Shown: one piece after another, positions 16,101-23,614 of the stretch
How positions within the stretch are numbered: the first letter of the stretch is position 1
How the letters are laid out: each line of letters starts with the position of its first letter
Assembly: GCF_043226085.1 (NCBI RefSeq)
Contig: NZ_CP171225.1
Location: forward strand, 1,612,001-1,676,000
DNA length: 64,000 nucleotides
Source of the DNA: Amaricoccus sp003258405
Lineage (GTDB): Bacteria; Pseudomonadota; Alphaproteobacteria; Rhodobacterales; Rhodobacteraceae
Reading direction: 5' to 3'
Notes under the pieces: model-generated
What the model was told of the DNA's origin: nothing
Seen by the model: only the letters and a program-made list of their open reading frames with translations
The model's database searches: none
Position numbers and translations under genes: made by a program

Positions 16101-17128
16101 AAGTCGGACGGCGTGCCGCCGTAGACCGGGCGATCCTGATCGTCACGGCTTACGAGGAAGGCGTTGGCGCGGCTCACGCCATTGACCGACCAGCTGACTG
16201 GCGTGGTCGACTTGGCCGACACCTCGACGCCCGGCCGGACCTTGCAGGAGCCTGCCCGCAGATCGTCGCCGAACCACGCGACCACGAGGCTGACGCTCTC
16301 GACCGCGGGCGCCATCGCCTGCAGCCGGTCCAGTGCCTCCACCATGTCGGTGGAGTCGGCCAGCGCGTTCAGGTTCTCGGGCACCGTCGCGCCGCCATCG
16401 GTCTTGCGGATGGCCTGCGTCGCGTAGGTAAACTCGCCCGAGGCCGGGATCATGGTGACGGCGCGGGTCAGTCCCTCGGCGGTGTCGGGATCGGCGAGCG
16501 GGCGGAACACCTCGAAGGACAGCTGCGGCAGGCGGTTGCCGTAGGTCGAGAGCGCCAGTTCCTCGAAGACGACATAGGCGGTGCCGCGATAGGCAGGCGT
16601 TTTGGCCGCGCCCATTTTCGCCGCGATGAACGGGTCCGCCGTCTGCGCCTGGTCGCCCGGATACCAGCGCCAGGTGACGCCGGAGAGGTCCATCGGCTTG
16701 CCGTCCGCCCAGATGCGCCCGATGCCTGTGATCGGTCCCTCGCAGAGCGCCACGGCGAAGCTGGCATAGTAGAGGTACTCGGTCGTCTTGACCTTGCCGC
16801 CCCCGCCGCCCTTGCCGCCGCCCTGCGTGGTGGTCTTGATCTCCTCGCGGAAATCGGTCGCCCAGATGATGTTGCCGCCCATGCGCATCCGGCCGTAGAG
16901 CCGCGGGATGACCGCGCCCTCGGTGGCCGAGGTGATGCGCAGCGTGTCGAGCCGCGCGCCCTCGATGCGCTGCGTCGGCGCCAGCGACGAGATGATCCAG
17001 CTGTCGACGACCGAGCCGATGCTGGAGCCGATGAAGCCGCCGATGGTCGCGGCGCTGACGCCGAGGATCGCGCCGCCGATGCTGCCGCCAATGGCAGCGC
17101 CGGCCGCGCCGAGAACGAGGGTGGCCAT
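13163..17128 (-). CDS. GTA gp15-like tail tip/host-specificity protein with TIM-barrel domain
   Basis: A 1321-aa protein like the largest baseplate protein of gene transfer agents. The N-terminus is Gly/Ala-rich and hydrophobic (AAGAAIGGSIGGAILG), then IPRLYGRMRMGGNIIWATD. The middle (about 390-760) has the glycoside-hydrolase-like GTA_TIM barrel (YAADWSEYFGHQPGDGSGD, PIWFTELGCPAID), and later parts match the Phage-tail_3 region. The C-terminus is a fibronectin-like strand region (RRPGTPGDLTIRWTRRSR). It should form the tail tip and contact the host. It follows the NlpC/P60 gene by 9 bases, the same order as in GTAs. Confidence 0.93.
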   Translation of the reverse strand: MATLVLGAAGAAIGGSIGGAILGVSAATIGGFIGSSIGSVVDSWIISSLAPTQRIEGARLDTLRITSATEGAVIPRLYGRMRMGGNIIWATDFREEIKTTTQGGGKGGGGGKVKTTEYLYYASFAVALCEGPITGIGRIWADGKPMDLSGVTWRWYPGDQAQTADPFIAAKMGAAKTPAYRGTAYVVFEELALSTYGNRLPQLSFEVFRPLADPDTAEGLTRAVTMIPASGEFTYATQAIRKTDGGATVPENLNALADSTDMVEALDRLQAMAPAVESVSLVVAWFGDDLRAGSCKVRPGVEVSAKSTTPVSWSVNGVSRANAFLVSRDDQDRPVYGGTPSDFAVAQAILEMKARGLRVTFYPFILMDVPPGNTLPNPYSDNAAETGQPAFPWRGRITCSPAAGYAGSVDKTATAATQVAALFGAATPASFSVSGESVTWTGPSGDWGLRRMVLHYAHLCAAAGGVDAFLIGTEMPGLTTIRSGASIYPAVQAYRDLLADVRTIVGSGTKIGYAADWSEYFGHQPGDGSGDVFFHLDPLWADPEIDFVGIDNYMPLSDWRDGFEHADAAEGWPAIYDRAYLQGNIAGGEGFDWFYASAADRSAQVRTPITDGAASKPWVFRYKDLRAWWSNAHYDRPGGVESGTPTAWAPQSKPIWFTELGCPAIDRGTNQPNVFFDPKSSESFTPHLSRGWRDDAIQRAYLEATYLWWGEAANNPVSSVYGGRMVHVPECAAWTWDARPYPFFPALTDVWTDGANWRLGHWLTGRLGAVSLAALVRHLCQRAGLPEDRIDVTGLWGAVEGYAITALESPRASITTLSRHFGFDALETEGVIRFIMRGRASVTTLGPDDLVAPREGDVLELTRGQETELPQALKWQVARADEDYDAALVEARRITVDTTRIASESFPMAVPPEEAERRCRRALMEAWVGRETAAFRLPPSRLALDPADAIRLAHDGRLVDLRLVSIADAEARGIEAVRQDRATYDLPPGDPRAASLTRAVVFGAPDAVLMDLPQLTEDQPAHRPLIAAHAVPWPGEMAVFRSPSTDGFELLTTFGSRARIGMLVSDFYAGPTSRFDLGNELVVDLLTGTLESVTDLTLFGGASALAIESAPGAWEIVQAGAAELLAPGRYRLTRLLRGQRGTEGAMGNPAPAGTRVVVLDSALASLPIAEADLGLPWNWRIGPASRPVSDETYVAQAFTPAGMGLRPFSVAHVEQPWRRPGTPGDLTIRWTRRSRALAADSWSGLEVPLGEELEAYEVEILDGASVKRVLSASTTSAVYTVAQQTADWGAPLAPGDTLDIRIFQLSALVGRGAPKTVTLTF

Positions 17129-17137
17129 GTCCGGGTC

Positions 17138-17572
17138 TCAGGTTTGCGGAAACAGGAAGGCGAAGGCGATGCGCCGCCGCCAGCTTTGGGTGAGCGGTTC
17201 CTCGATCACGCCGAGCCGCTCATAGGCGTGGAGGAAGCTGTCGGGCGCGGTCAGGATCCCGACATGCTTTGCGATGGCACAGGGCTTCATGCGGAAAAGG
17301 ACCAGCGCGCCGGGACCAGCCTCGGCGGGCGACACCTCGATCATCATCCGCCGCGCGCCCTCGGCCAGCACCTCGCGCGGGCCGGTCTCGCCCCAGTCCC
17401 GGCTGTAGGGGGGGATCGGGAACGGCTCGGGGCCGACGACCTCGCGCCAGACGCCCCGGGCGAGCCCAAGGCAGTCGCAGCCGACACCGCGCAGGCTCGC
17501 CTGGTCGTGGTACGGCGTGCCGAGCCAGGACCGTGCGATGGCGATGACGCCCAGGGGATCGGCGGAGGTCAC
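17138..17572 (-). CDS. NlpC/P60-family tail peptidase (GTA gp14-like)
   Basis: A 144-aa cysteine peptidase. The catalytic Cys is in the VGCDCLGLARGVW motif (about residues 30-42) and the His in AKHVGIL (about 100-106). Such tail-tip enzymes open peptidoglycan during DNA entry. Its ATG overlaps the stop of the DUF2163 gene by 4 bases. Order and neighbours match gp14 of gene transfer agents. Confidence 0.92.
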   Translation of the reverse strand: MTSADPLGVIAIARSWLGTPYHDQASLRGVGCDCLGLARGVWREVVGPEPFPIPPYSRDWGETGPREVLAEGARRMMIEVSPAEAGPGALVLFRMKPCAIAKHVGILTAPDSFLHAYERLGVIEEPLTQSWRRRIAFAFLFPQT

Positions 17573-18453
17573 AGCACGCCTCCCTCGTGCCCACCGTCCT
17601 TCGTGGCATAGCGCAGCACCGCGTCCTGGCCGGGGATGTGCGGGAAACCGCGGAAGTTGGCGGTGTTCGCGAACTTCGCCCCGCAGGTCTCCATCCGCTT
17701 GTCGCAGCCCGCACGGATGGTGAAGCCGTCGCCCTCGGCGATTGCGCGCACCGGCGCTTCGAGCAGGGTCAGGATCGCCACGCCGTCCGTGACGTCATGG
17801 CCGAGCACCTCCGTCCGCCGTCCCGCATTAGCGCCGCTGGTCCATTCGATGGTGCCAAAGGTGAACCAGCCAGAGATGAATGCACCCAGCCCCGAGGCGG
17901 TGAAGGCGCGGTCCCGCAGAAGATCGATCACGGCGCCCGTGCCCTTGAACGCCGTGTTCTCCAGATCGACACCGCAGCGCGCATCGCCGAGTACGGCATC
18001 ACAGGTTGCCTGAAACGTCCGCCCCACCGTCTGGCCGAGGACATGCGCGAGCGAGCGCACCTCGGCGACGAAGGCGAGCCGCCCGCGCCGGATCTGGCCG
18101 ATGGCCCCGCGCCGCATCAGCACGCGCTGGCCGGTGTCGGCCCAGTTCACGCGCCAGACCTCGACCTCGGCATTGTCCCAGCGGCCGTCGAGGATGTCGG
18201 TCTCGGTGATCCGGTCGGAGGTCAGCACGCCCTCGGCGTCCTGCGCATCGACCGAGAGGTCCGAGCCGGAACGGACCTCGGACGCCGTCAGCCCGCTTTC
18301 CGGCTCAAAGTCGGCCCCGTCGAAGCTCAGCGTCCGGTCGTGATCCGTGAAACCGAAGGTGACGCCGTCTGCCCGAGTGATCCGCCAGCACCAGGCGAGC
18401 GTCGTCGTGCCCTCGTCGAGATGGGCCTGCAGGGCGGGATTGAGGGGCTTCAT
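17569..18453 (-). CDS. DUF2163 baseplate protein (GTA gp13-like)
   Basis: A 294-aa protein matching DUF2163: TTTLAWCWRITRADGVTFGF and TDHDRTLSFDGADFEPESG near the start, then a Cys-rich C-terminal part (AGCDKRMETCGAKFANTANF) typical of the tail hub of GTA-like particles, where the cysteines may bind a metal cluster. It overlaps both neighbours by 4 bases (ATGA), so the three tail genes are translationally coupled. Confidence 0.92.
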   Translation of the reverse strand: MKPLNPALQAHLDEGTTTLAWCWRITRADGVTFGFTDHDRTLSFDGADFEPESGLTASEVRSGSDLSVDAQDAEGVLTSDRITETDILDGRWDNAEVEVWRVNWADTGQRVLMRRGAIGQIRRGRLAFVAEVRSLAHVLGQTVGRTFQATCDAVLGDARCGVDLENTAFKGTGAVIDLLRDRAFTASGLGAFISGWFTFGTIEWTSGANAGRRTEVLGHDVTDGVAILTLLEAPVRAIAEGDGFTIRAGCDKRMETCGAKFANTANFRGFPHIPGQDAVLRYATKDGGHEGGVL

Positions 18454-19076
18454 CGGCGCAGTTCCAGAAGCGGAATGGAGGTGATCGAGCCGAGCCGCTC
18501 GAGGTCGAGCGTCACGTCGAGCGCGTCGGTGTCGAAGCGGACGGGCACGTCGAAGGCATAGCCCGCGGTGACCGAGACGCCCTCGGCGGGCGCACTGTCG
18601 AAGGTCACGACGCCGGTCGTCGTGTCAGCGGTCCAGCCGCCGAGCTGCTCCGCGCCGTCGAGGGCGACGCGCACCGTGCCCGCGACGGGCTTGGTGATCG
18701 TCCGCACCCATGTCTGGCTACCCGAGGCGTAGCGCTTCACCAGCTGGAACGCGGACGTCGTGCCGTCGCCGGTGCCGATCGACTGATCGGTGGGCGATGG
18801 CGTGCCCGAGGGCAGGCAGGACTTGTGGTCGCCCCAATCCTTGAACCGGAAGCCGTGCAGTCGCCCGTTGCGCGCCTCGAAGAAGGCGACCACGGCCGCC
18901 AGATCGTCGGCGCGGCGGATGCCGTAGGCCACATCGTAGCGGCGGCGCGAGTTGGCCCAGCTGGCGTTGCGCTCCTCGTCGCCCGAGGCGAGTTCGACGA
19001 TCTGGGTGCGCCGCTCCGGCCCGCCCCGCGCGCCCCGGCTGATGTTGTCGGGGAACCGGACATCGTGAAACGCCAT
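18450..19076 (-). CDS. DUF2460 distal tail protein (GTA gp12-like)
   Basis: A 208-aa protein matching DUF2460: AFHDVRFPDNISRGARGGPE at the start, RRRYDVAYGIRRADDL and FRFKDWGDHK in the middle, then beta-rich repeats. It should form the distal tail ring joining tube and baseplate. I chose the ATG at 19076, which overlaps the tape-measure stop as TGATG; a GTG one codon upstream is possible. Confidence 0.92.
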   Translation of the reverse strand: MAFHDVRFPDNISRGARGGPERRTQIVELASGDEERNASWANSRRRYDVAYGIRRADDLAAVVAFFEARNGRLHGFRFKDWGDHKSCLPSGTPSPTDQSIGTGDGTTSAFQLVKRYASGSQTWVRTITKPVAGTVRVALDGAEQLGGWTADTTTGVVTFDSAPAEGVSVTAGYAFDVPVRFDTDALDVTLDLERLGSITSIPLLELRR

Positions 19077-21493
19077 CACATGCCCCTCCGCCCGAGTGAC
19101 ACGGCGCGGGCAATGTCGGCCGCGACCTGCGTGCGCGACTGGCGGAAGCTCTCGGCGTCGCGCGCCATGATGGTGACGTTGACCCCGCCGCCCGCGCCGT
19201 AGCTCTGTGCCTCGCGCCGCGACAGCACGCGCTCGCCGCGTTGCAGGATCGCGGGCACCTCGTCGTGGCGAAGCCCGGCCATGCCGCCTGAATGCATCCG
19301 GGGCGCGGCGGCAAAGGCCATGGCCGGGACCATGCGCGAGGGCCCCGCGGACCCCACCATGCCGCCCGCATGCAGGACATTGGCGAAGATGCCGCCCGCC
19401 CCTGAGAACACGCCGGAGAGCGCGTTTGCGATCGGCCCGAGGATGAACCGCCGCGCCGCCAGCTCGGCGAGATCAGCCAGCAGCGAGGTGACGAGGTCGC
19501 GGAAGTTCAGCTTGCCGGTCTTCACGAACTGGCCCACCGCGTTCTCTGCCGACTGGAAGGCACCGACGAGGCTCTGGCCGATATCGCCACCGATCTCGCG
19601 CGCCTTGCTGGCATAGTCGGAGAGCGCCGCCGTGACCGCCTGCCAGCCGGTGACGGCAGCCTCGGTCGCGGGCTCCGCTGCAGCGGCGGCAGCTCCGGCT
19701 GCCGCACTCGCACCCGTCGCGGCGCGTCCGGCATCGCCGAGCGCCGTCTCCAGCCGCTCGGCCGCACCGGTAGCCTCAGTCAGCGCATCCGCACTGCCTT
19801 CATCGGTGCCGCGCACCGCGTCGCGCAGGGCCTGCCAGCTTTCGAGCGGCGCGCGGACGCCTTCCGCCAAATCGCGGGCCGCGCCGCGATAGAGGTTCGC
19901 GGACTCGAGCGCCCGGTTCGCCGCCTCGGTCAGACCGAGGTCGGGTGCGGTGAGCGGGTTGTCCTCGAAAGCCCGGTCGAACGCCGTCTGCGCGGCCGTC
20001 GTCGCGGCCGTTGCCGCGCCCTCGAAGCGGTTCTCGATCTCGCCGAGGTCGAGGTCGGGCACCAGCGAGATGCGGCGCTCGGACCCGAGCGCTTCCAGCC
20101 CCTGATTGATGCCGCCGATGAAGCCGTTGATGCGCGAGACCACGCCGTTCAGCATCGCCTCGACGCCATCGACCAGGCTGTTGGCCGCCTGGAACGCCAG
20201 ATCGCCGATGGCGGCGGGCAGCAGACCCCAGATCGCCTTGATTGCCTCGTAGGCGCCCTCGAAGGTGTTCGCCGCCGAGTTGCCGAACGCCACGACGCTC
20301 TCGATGGCGCTCTGCATGCCCGACGCGGCATCGGCCTTCAGGTCGAAGAACATCGCCGTGGCGGCCGCGCCCGCCGCCGCCGCGCCCATCCTGATCCGCT
20401 CCCAGACTTCGACAGCAAGGTCCTTCAGGAGCGACATCGCCTCGCCGAAGCCGCCAGCGCCGGAGACGAGGCGCGTGAACTGGTAGACGAGCTCACCCGC
20501 GCCGACGATCAGCGCCCCGATGCCGGTGCGGATCAGCGCGCCACGCAGGACGACCAGCGCCGTGGCGAGGCCGCGGACGGAGAGAGCGGCGGCGGCCATG
20601 CCGGCGACCCAGCGACCGGCGAGGAAGGCCGCGAAGGTGGCGGCATAGGTGGTCAGGCGGCCGATGTTCTCGAAGAGACCGCGGATCGCGATGCCGAGCG
20701 GTCCGGTGCGGCTGGCGACCGCCGCCATGGCATCCGCGACCGCTTCCAGCGCGGGCGCTGCGGCAACGGCGAGCTGGTTCGACAGCCCGCGCCAGATCAG
20801 CCCAAGCCGGGAGATGGCATCGTTCGTGCGCTCGATCTGGTCAGCGTCCTGCTCCGAGACAACGACGCCGAAGGCGAGGACGTCCTCCGTCGCCTGGCGC
20901 AGCGTCGCGGTGTCGATCCGCGACATGGCGATGGAGCCTTCCTCGCCGAAGAGCTGCCCCGCGACCGCCGCGCGCTCGGCGGCGGGCACGAAGCTCTCGA
21001 TGGCGGCGTTGATCGCGCCCACGCGCTGATCCAGCGGCAGCGCAATCAGGTCGGTGGCGGAAAGCCCGAGCCGGTCGAGCGCGTCGGCGGCGGGACCGCT
21101 CCCGGCGGCGGCCTGGCTGAGCCGACGCGTCAGATCCTTCGTCGCCTGTTCGATGCCGGACATGGAAACGCCCGCCAACTCCCCCGCCCGCTCGAGCGTC
21201 TGGATCGAGGCGACGGTGGTGCCCAGCGACTGCGCCAGCTTGGCCTGCGCATCGACCGTCTGCAGGCCGGAGCGGACCATGGCGACACCGGCCGCCGTGG
21301 CCGCAGCCACCGCAGCAGCCGCGGCCACGCGCACCCGCCGCGAAAACGCCGCGAGCCGGGCGTTGGCCGCCTCCATCTCCCGGCTCAGTCTTCCGAAGCC
21401 ACGCGATCCGGCTTCGCCCACGCCTTCCAGTTCGGCGCGCACTTGTCTGCCGCCGACCGCGGCGAGGCGGACGGACACACGCTTTTCAGCCAT
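19076..21493 (-). CDS. Phage tail tape measure protein
   Basis: An 805-aa, Ala-rich, largely helical protein. It has a basic coiled-coil start (RELSREMEAANARLAAFSRRV-like region near 37-57), a TP901-type core with QSLGTTVASIQTLERAGELA, several hydrophobic segments in the middle, and a C-terminal GGXXXHSGGMAG-like region. It sets tail length and enters the host on injection. Its start overlaps the last 8 bases of the frameshifted chaperone extension, as expected for a G/GT-tape measure arrangement. Confidence 0.9.
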   Translation of the reverse strand: MAEKRVSVRLAAVGGRQVRAELEGVGEAGSRGFGRLSREMEAANARLAAFSRRVRVAAAAAVAAATAAGVAMVRSGLQTVDAQAKLAQSLGTTVASIQTLERAGELAGVSMSGIEQATKDLTRRLSQAAAGSGPAADALDRLGLSATDLIALPLDQRVGAINAAIESFVPAAERAAVAGQLFGEEGSIAMSRIDTATLRQATEDVLAFGVVVSEQDADQIERTNDAISRLGLIWRGLSNQLAVAAAPALEAVADAMAAVASRTGPLGIAIRGLFENIGRLTTYAATFAAFLAGRWVAGMAAAALSVRGLATALVVLRGALIRTGIGALIVGAGELVYQFTRLVSGAGGFGEAMSLLKDLAVEVWERIRMGAAAAGAAATAMFFDLKADAASGMQSAIESVVAFGNSAANTFEGAYEAIKAIWGLLPAAIGDLAFQAANSLVDGVEAMLNGVVSRINGFIGGINQGLEALGSERRISLVPDLDLGEIENRFEGAATAATTAAQTAFDRAFEDNPLTAPDLGLTEAANRALESANLYRGAARDLAEGVRAPLESWQALRDAVRGTDEGSADALTEATGAAERLETALGDAGRAATGASAAAGAAAAAAEPATEAAVTGWQAVTAALSDYASKAREIGGDIGQSLVGAFQSAENAVGQFVKTGKLNFRDLVTSLLADLAELAARRFILGPIANALSGVFSGAGGIFANVLHAGGMVGSAGPSRMVPAMAFAAAPRMHSGGMAGLRHDEVPAILQRGERVLSRREAQSYGAGGGVNVTIMARDAESFRQSRTQVAADIARAVSLGRRGM

Positions 21494-22150
21494 TGGGAAG
21501 TTCCATCTGTTCGTTGAGCTTGGTGACCATCACCGCCTCGATGACGGGCAGCAGTTCGGCCATGGCGAGCGGCGGCACGCCGAGCGCGTCACCGAGCGCC
21601 AGCGCCGCCGACATGTCCCAGCCGATCACCGCGCCGGGCAGGACACGCAGCTGACCGCCGAGGCGACCGACCAGGTCCCAGACCTGCCAGCCCTCCAGCG
21701 TTTCCGGCCGGTTCAGCCGCGCCGGGCAGTCCGGGCAGGTTTGCGCGCAGGCTTCGCAGTATCGCTCGCCCCCGCCGAAGGACCATTCGGCGAGAGCGCG
21801 GAGGCGTTTTTTTCCTGCTCCAGCAGCAGGCCCTTCGAGACATAGGTCAGCTGGAAGGCCTCGAAGATCGGCCAGACATCGAGCAGCGCGTCGATGGCCT
21901 CCGGGCTCGGGTCGATGAGATTGCCGTCGGCATCGCCGATGCCCTCCCAGGCGAGCACCGCGCGGCGCGCCAGCGCCTTGGCGAAGGCGACCGCGCGCTC
22001 CTCGTCGGATGCCTCCTCAGGCACAGCCTCGACGGCCGGATCGCTGCGCGTCGCCACCATTAGCGCCGTGGTCAGTGGGCGCAGCTGAACCCGAACCCGG
22101 GGCGCCAGGTCGTGCCAGCGTGGGGCGTTGGTCAGGTCGAGCGTGAGCAT
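21486..22150 (-). CDS. Tail assembly chaperone GT product made by -1 frameshift
   Basis: The zero-frame chaperone (start 22150) meets the slippery heptamer A AAA AAC at 21812-21806. A -1 shift there lets translation go on for 106 more codons to the TGA at 21488-21486, giving about 221 aa. The extension reads as a sound protein: RLRALAEWSFGGGERYCEAC, a CxxC-type cysteine pair region (CAQTCPDCPARL), then ETLEGWQVWDLVGRL, PGAVIGWDMSAALALGDALG and KLNEQMELPNG. It resembles phage proteins classed DUF7697 that follow tail chaperones. In lambda the G and GT proteins chaperone the tape measure protein; this place, just before it, fits. The extension lacks its own start. Confidence 0.85.
21713..22150 (-). 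CDS. Tail assembly chaperone, zero-frame G-like product
   Basis: A 145-aa protein (LTLDLTNAPRWHDLAPRVRV at the start; IDALLDVWPIFEAFQLTY before the slippery site) that ends in a short Ala/Pro/Lys-rich tail. Most ribosomes should make this form; a minority shift into the longer GT product. It starts 2 bases after the stop of the tail tube gene, although a longer upstream frame is open. Confidence 0.85.
   Translation of the reverse strand: MLTLDLTNAPRWHDLAPRVRVQLRPLTTALMVATRSDPAVEAVPEEASDEERAVAFAKALARRAVLAWEGIGDADGNLIDPSPEAIDALLDVWPIFEAFQLTYVSKGLLLEQEKNASALSPNGPSAGASDTAKPARKPARTARRG
21806..21812 (-). promoter_or_regulatory. Programmed -1 ribosomal frameshift slippery site
   Basis: Codons GAA AAA AAC on the - strand contain the heptamer A AAA AAC in the right phase (X XXY YYZ). 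The run of seven A stands out in a GC-rich gene. Both the site and the conserved tail-chaperone position make frameshifting likely. Confidence 0.85.
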
Positions 22151-22152
22151 TC

Positions 22153-23094
22153 TCAGTATACCTCGATGTCGTTGATCAGGGTTGCCGTGCACATCCGGCC
22201 GACCACGCTGTCGCGCGCCGCCTGCCAGTCGAACGTCGCCTGCACCCCCTGCGGCCCGGAAATCTCGATCCGCGGGCGCGGCAGGTAGACGGCGTGCACG
22301 GTGAAGGTGAAGCTCTCGCCGGACGGCAGGACGTAGGCGAATTCCATCTCGCAGGCCTCGCCGTTGATCGCCTGTGTCACCAGCGTCTGGTCGGCGAAGC
22401 GCACCTCGATCCGGCCCGTAAGCGCAGCGATGGACGGGTCCGCCCCGTCGATGCGGCCGTCCGAGCGGATCGTCTCGATCCGGTCGAGGTTGTTGGCATA
22501 GGTGATCTCGGCCGAGACCACGTTGCCGAGCGCCGTTCCGTTGCGCGTGATCGACCCGTTGAAATGGCCGAAGCGCTTCAGCTCCAGCGCGGCGGGCGTC
22601 CCTGCGCTGGTGGTCGTGCCCACCGTCTCGCCCTGCGCCACCAGCCGCGCCGTGGCGGTCAGCAGCCCCGAGCGCTGCATCTGCCAGGTGATCTGGTCGA
22701 GGACGCAGCCGGAATACATCGCGTAGCGCGGCACCTCCGGCATGCCGGTCTCGATCGACATGCTGGGCAGAGTCCAGGACCCCGACTGGAACTCGTGGCT
22801 GTACGGGGCCTCTACACCCGTGGTCGTGGGTGTCCCGAGGGCCGCCTTCAGCCAGAAGCCGAAGGCCTCGGCGTCGAGCGGCACCACGACATCGCCGTCC
22901 GCTGTCACCGCGTCCTTGATCGGCGCCAGCGGATCGCGGCCGTAGCCCAGAAGCTCCGAGTTCAGCAGCGGCTGCTCCGCGCCGAGCGAGGTGCTGGCGA
23001 AGGGCATGCGGGTGAAGCCGCTCGCGGGCGGCGTTCCATAGGTCGTCTCGAACGCAAGCGCCATCTGCGCCCGCGCCCCCTGGGCTCGTGCCAT
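22153..23094 (-). CDS. Phage major tail tube protein
   Basis: A 313-aa beta-rich protein: QMALAFETTYGTPPASGFT at the start, VVPLDAEAFGFWLKAALG, then SGCVLDQITWQMQRSGLLTA and a C-terminal Ig-like or strand-rich region. This pattern and its place between the terminator-like gene and the chaperone fit a siphophage tail tube subunit. Confidence 0.85.
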   Translation of the reverse strand: MARAQGARAQMALAFETTYGTPPASGFTRMPFASTSLGAEQPLLNSELLGYGRDPLAPIKDAVTADGDVVVPLDAEAFGFWLKAALGTPTTTGVEAPYSHEFQSGSWTLPSMSIETGMPEVPRYAMYSGCVLDQITWQMQRSGLLTATARLVAQGETVGTTTSAGTPAALELKRFGHFNGSITRNGTALGNVVSAEITYANNLDRIETIRSDGRIDGADPSIAALTGRIEVRFADQTLVTQAINGEACEMEFAYVLPSGESFTFTVHAVYLPRPRIEISGPQGVQATFDWQAARDSVVGRMCTATLINDIEVY

Positions 23095-23118
23095 GGTGTT
23101 CTCCTCGGGTTGTCGGGG

Positions 23119-23538
23119 TCAGGCCAGCGGATCGGCCGTGGAATAGTGCAGCACGACCGGGACCACGGCGGCCTTCAAACTCGCCGCGCCTTCGACCGGG
23201 AGGTCCACGGGCCGCGGCGCTTCCGCCTCGACCCAGTCGCAGAGCCCGCCCAGCGTGCGGTCGGCGGCGAGTGCCGTGCCAATGCTGGCGGTCAGCGTGT
23301 CGAAGGCGGCGTCACGATCGGAACCCTGCACGACCGCCTCGATCTCGGCGCGGTGCTGGTAATGATAGGCCAGCGGCGACAGCGTGACCTCCGGCTCCCC
23401 CGGCTCACCATCGCGCAGGATCAGCAGTCCCTCGGCCGGCACGCGCTCTGGCAGCACGTCGCCCCGCAGAGCCGTGGCGGGCAGCGCCGAGAGCCGCGCG
23501 TGCAGAGCGGTTAGGATGGTTTCGCGAGGGGTGGGCAT
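23119..23538 (-). CDS. Tail terminator-like protein
   Basis: A 139-aa protein (PTPRETILTALHARLSALPA at the start; AYHYQHRAEIEAVVQ and FDTLTASIGTALAADRTLGG in the middle). Small alpha/beta proteins of this form end siphophage tails and are sometimes wrongly named acyl-CoA transferase in databases. I start it at the ATG 23538; a GTG 9 bases upstream is possible. It lies between the tube gene and an unrelated cargo gene. Confidence 0.72.
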   Translation of the reverse strand: MPTPRETILTALHARLSALPATALRGDVLPERVPAEGLLILRDGEPGEPEVTLSPLAYHYQHRAEIEAVVQGSDRDAAFDTLTASIGTALAADRTLGGLCDWVEAEAPRPVDLPVEGAASLKAAVVPVVLHYSTADPLA

Positions 23539-23614
23539 GGCGACCACAAAACTGAGGTTGGATCGGAATACCGATCTTTGTTCCGGTCTGAACCGAAGCC
23601 TTCCGGTTCCACTG

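Noticed and set aside
14267..17611. Long + strand frames across the tail genes
   Set aside because: Antisense to the GTA-like genes, which have clear family motifs and overlaps with their neighbours.
23558..23576. GATCGG/CCGATC repeat after the cargo gene as a terminator
   Set aside because: A 6-bp stem without a T run; it may be chance.
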